Assembly: GCA_030670375.1 (NCBI GenBank)
Contig: DAOVBT010000090.1
Location: 1 to 7,598 of the forward strand
Source of the DNA: Candidatus Aminicenantota bacterium
GTDB lineage: Bacteria > Acidobacteriota > Aminicenantia > Aminicenantales > Aminicenantaceae
Length of the DNA stretch: 7,598 nt
Direction: 5' to 3'
Position 1 is the stretch's first letter, and each line of letters begins with the position of its first letter. Both the position numbers and the translations under genes were made by a program. The notes below the pieces were generated by a model, which worked only from the letters and a program-made list of their open reading frames with translations, made no database searches and was not told where the DNA came from. Below, piece after piece: positions 6,632 to 7,598 of this stretch.

Positions 6632-7282
6632 ATGAAAAAATGTTCGCGATGCAACAACCGCAAAGCTAAAAGATTCTGTCCGGCATTGGATGAATCTATA
6701 TGCAGCTTGTGCTGTGGCCAGATCCGAGAAAAAGAGGTCCATTGTCCAACAACCTGTCCATTCCTTTCCAAGCATAAATCCTATCAGGAAAAAAGGATCG
6801 TCGAAAAAAGACATGTATCTCAAAGACTCCCTGCTTCAGAGGAAGAGGATCTTCTCAAAGATGAACGGATGGCCTGGCTGGCTTTTCACATTGAAATACC
6901 TGTGAAAGAATACGCGGAAAAAAAATCCTCCTTCAATGACAGGAAAGTTTTGCTCGCATTGGAATATGTTAGAGAAAAGATAGAGAAAGGCAGGGGCCTC
7001 GTTCTCTTGTCTGATGAAACAAAAAAACCTCAGAACGAATTGGGAGAAGCCATGTACCACATGATGGAACGATGTCGTTTTGAGGGACGGATCATCATGA
7101 CGGGAAAAACGCTCGCTTATTCCCAACTGGAAAAGCTGAAGGTGCTGGATAGAATCATAGGGGCTGTGAAACATCTGGCCAGAGGCGATCTAGAAGGACG
7201 CTCCTACATTCGGGCTGTTACGGAGAGATTTGCGAAGATGAAAGACATGAGCCATCAAAAAAAGGTTCTCACGATAACTTAG
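6632..7282 (+). CDS. Uncharacterised protein with N-terminal Cys-rich, probably zinc-binding module
   Basis: 216 residues; I cannot assign a named family. Residues 4-42 carry eight cysteines: C4, C7, C16, C24, C27, C28, C38 and C42, spaced CxxC, x8, C, x7, CxxCC, x9, CxxxC, with intervening RFCPAL and ICSLCCG. This spacing looks like a two-site zinc module. The remainder has only one further cysteine (C148) and is helix-rich and charged, with a hydrophobic stretch GLVLLS (122-127) and no membrane span or signal peptide, so it is probably cytoplasmic. The only in-frame ATG near the module is 6632; no Shine-Dalgarno site precedes it. It lies 36 bases behind rnc, in the same frame. The zinc module plus this neighbour makes an RNA- or ribosome-related role conceivable, but nothing seen proves it. 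Codon use resembles the neighbouring genes, so transfer is not suggested. Confidence 0.85.
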   Translation: MKKCSRCNNRKAKRFCPALDESICSLCCGQIREKEVHCPTTCPFLSKHKSYQEKRIVEKRHVSQRLPASEEEDLLKDERMAWLAFHIEIPVKEYAEKKSSFNDRKVLLALEYVREKIEKGRGLVLLSDETKKPQNELGEAMYHMMERCRFEGRIIMTGKTLAYSQLEKLKVLDRIIGAVKHLARGDLEGRSYIRAVTERFAKMKDMSHQKKVLTIT

Positions 7283-7296
7283 CCTGGATTATTCAC

Positions 7297-7497
7297 GGGC
7301 CAAGATTGCTGTAGCGGCAAGGCAGTGACCCTTGAGTTGTATACGTATACTACGATTGGGTTGCAATGAAGTCGATGCAGTGAGATTGGGCTGCCCAGAG
7401 GGTAAAAAATGCCGATGGCCAACCTTCCCCACCCCGCAACTAAAAGGAAATTTGAAAATTTGTTTTTAGAAAATGGATAAAGGTATCGGCATTTTTT
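7297..7497 (+). ncRNA. Candidate structured RNA in the 3' intergenic region
   Basis: No complete gene lies between 7283 and the window end, but several helices can be drawn by eye. There is a hairpin TTGCTG-TAG-CGGCAA (7306-7320). A long-range helix pairs GGCAG (7321-7325) with CTGCC (7391-7395) and can continue as CCC/GGG. It encloses two hairpins: 7328-7361, capped by GUAU-ACGU-AUAC inside GTATACGTATAC with tandem G-A mismatches in the stem, and 7362-7379, closed by TGCA/TGCA. A third element is the 18-bp bulged stem at 7404-7497 ending in T6. It does not match tmRNA, SRP RNA, RNase P RNA, tRNA or a riboswitch core that I can recognise. CCC can pair with either of two GGG tracts, so alternative folds exist. 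Boundaries are guesses; strand is chosen by the terminal T6, which the minus strand also has. Confidence 0.35.
7404..7497 (+). terminator. Large bulged inverted repeat with T6, possible bidirectional terminator
   Basis: The arms AAAAAATGCCGAT (7404-7416) and ATCGGCATTTTTT (7485-7497) are perfect 13-bp complements. After a 5-nt bulge on the left (GGCCA, 7417-7421), pairing resumes with ACCTT (7422-7426) against AAGGT (7480-7484). The interior holds a further hairpin at 7440-7469 (CTAAAA with TTTTAG, then an AAATT/AATTT stem and a TGAA loop). Both strands end in T6, so it could stop transcription from either side. The 53-nt inner region is long for a simple intrinsic terminator, so a structured RNA 3' end is an alternative. 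Confidence 0.5.
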
Positions 7498-7513
7498 ATA
7501 AATAATTCAGGTT
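7489..7513 (+). repeat. Copy B of the motif found upstream of pyrR
   Basis: GCA, T6, then ATAAATAATTCAGGTT; 22 of 25 aligned positions are identical to 3035-3060 plus a one-T indel. Its left end overlaps the right arm of the large inverted repeat. The weaker sequence TTTTTAGA also precedes both copies (3018-3025 and 7463-7470), though at spacings that differ by 9 bp. Confidence 0.5.
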
Positions 7514-7598
7514 AGATTTTTTTCCCTTGCTCATAAAGACAGCGATAAAATCCAGTTCCGGAATATTGCTGATGACGATCTTGATGATGGCCGCGATC
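7496..7598 (-). CDS. Possible C-terminal end of a gene entering from the right edge
   Basis: One minus-strand frame is open from the window edge to a TAA at 7496-7498, giving 33 residues that contain IVISNIPELDFIAVFMSKGK and end in a short polar tail. The mix of hydrophobic stretches and a lysine-rich end, with ordinary codons, is protein-like. It would converge on the Cys-rich gene, with the inverted repeat as a shared terminator. Against it, its last six codons lie in the repeat motif, and a plus-strand frame with an ATG at 7572 is also open to the edge. No family can be assigned from this fragment. Confidence 0.3.
   Translation of the reverse strand, partial: IAAIIKIVISNIPELDFIAVFMSKGKKSNLNYL

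Noticed and set aside
7311..7328. AGCGGCAAGGCAG as part of an SRP RNA
   Set aside because: It resembles a short piece of the SRP RNA core, but the GGAAGCA loop and the paired strand are absent.
7398..7424. T-box or riboswitch antiterminator
   Set aside because: GAGGGT is followed by an A tract, not the TGGNACCGCG core, and no specifier stem or downstream amino-acid gene is visible.
7404..7497. Insertion sequence or MITE
   Set aside because: There is terminal inverted symmetry, but no target-site duplication at the flanks and no transposase nearby.
7572..7598. Plus-strand gene starting at ATG 7572
   Set aside because: Only nine codons are visible and there is no clear Shine-Dalgarno site; the minus-strand frame is at least as protein-like.

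Overview
The window is a compact stretch of a bacterial chromosome, mid-40s % GC by eye, that holds housekeeping genes and shows no phage, transposon, CRISPR or toxin-antitoxin signature. A bacterial RF2, a double-domain MazG, a DUF1844 protein beside ribF, and pyrR directly ahead of pyrB and class I pyrC together suggest a Gram-negative-type, deeply branching lineage. My best guess is Candidatus Aminicenantes or another Acidobacteriota-like group. This is inference from gene content, not a placement.

Layout. Positions 1-840 are the C-terminal three quarters of prfB (+). mazG (-, 844-1629) converges on it with a 3-bp gap. A 147-bp divergent intergenic region (1630-1776) holds a plausible sigma70-type promoter. 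From there a plus-strand run continues to 7282: DUF1844 protein (1777-2079), ribF (2084-3016), a 60-bp gap, pyrR (3077-3631), pyrB (3642-4580), pyrC (4564-5838), rnc (5843-6595) and a Cys-rich probable zinc protein of unknown function (6632-7282). Gaps are small or negative: pyrB and pyrC overlap by 17 bp, and ribF and rnc each begin four bases after the upstream TGA.

How the genes work together. prfB, rnc and the unknown Cys-rich protein belong to, or may belong to, translation and RNA processing. mazG cleans up non-canonical nucleotides. ribF makes FMN and FAD. pyrR, pyrB and pyrC form a pyrimidine module: PyrR senses UMP/UTP or PRPP, and PyrB and PyrC catalyse de novo steps 2 and 3. No PyrR-type attenuator is visible in the short gap before pyrR.

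The last 316 bases (7283-7598) have no complete gene but are not featureless. They contain several mutually compatible helices and a large 13+5 bp inverted repeat ending in T6. This may be an uncharacterised structured RNA, or an elaborate bidirectional terminator ahead of a possible convergent gene entering from the right edge. A 25-26 bp motif in the pyrR upstream gap recurs almost unchanged at 7489-7513. The other notable point is RNase III carrying Gly where the family normally has a metal-binding Asp. I did not find convincing evidence of a new multi-gene system.
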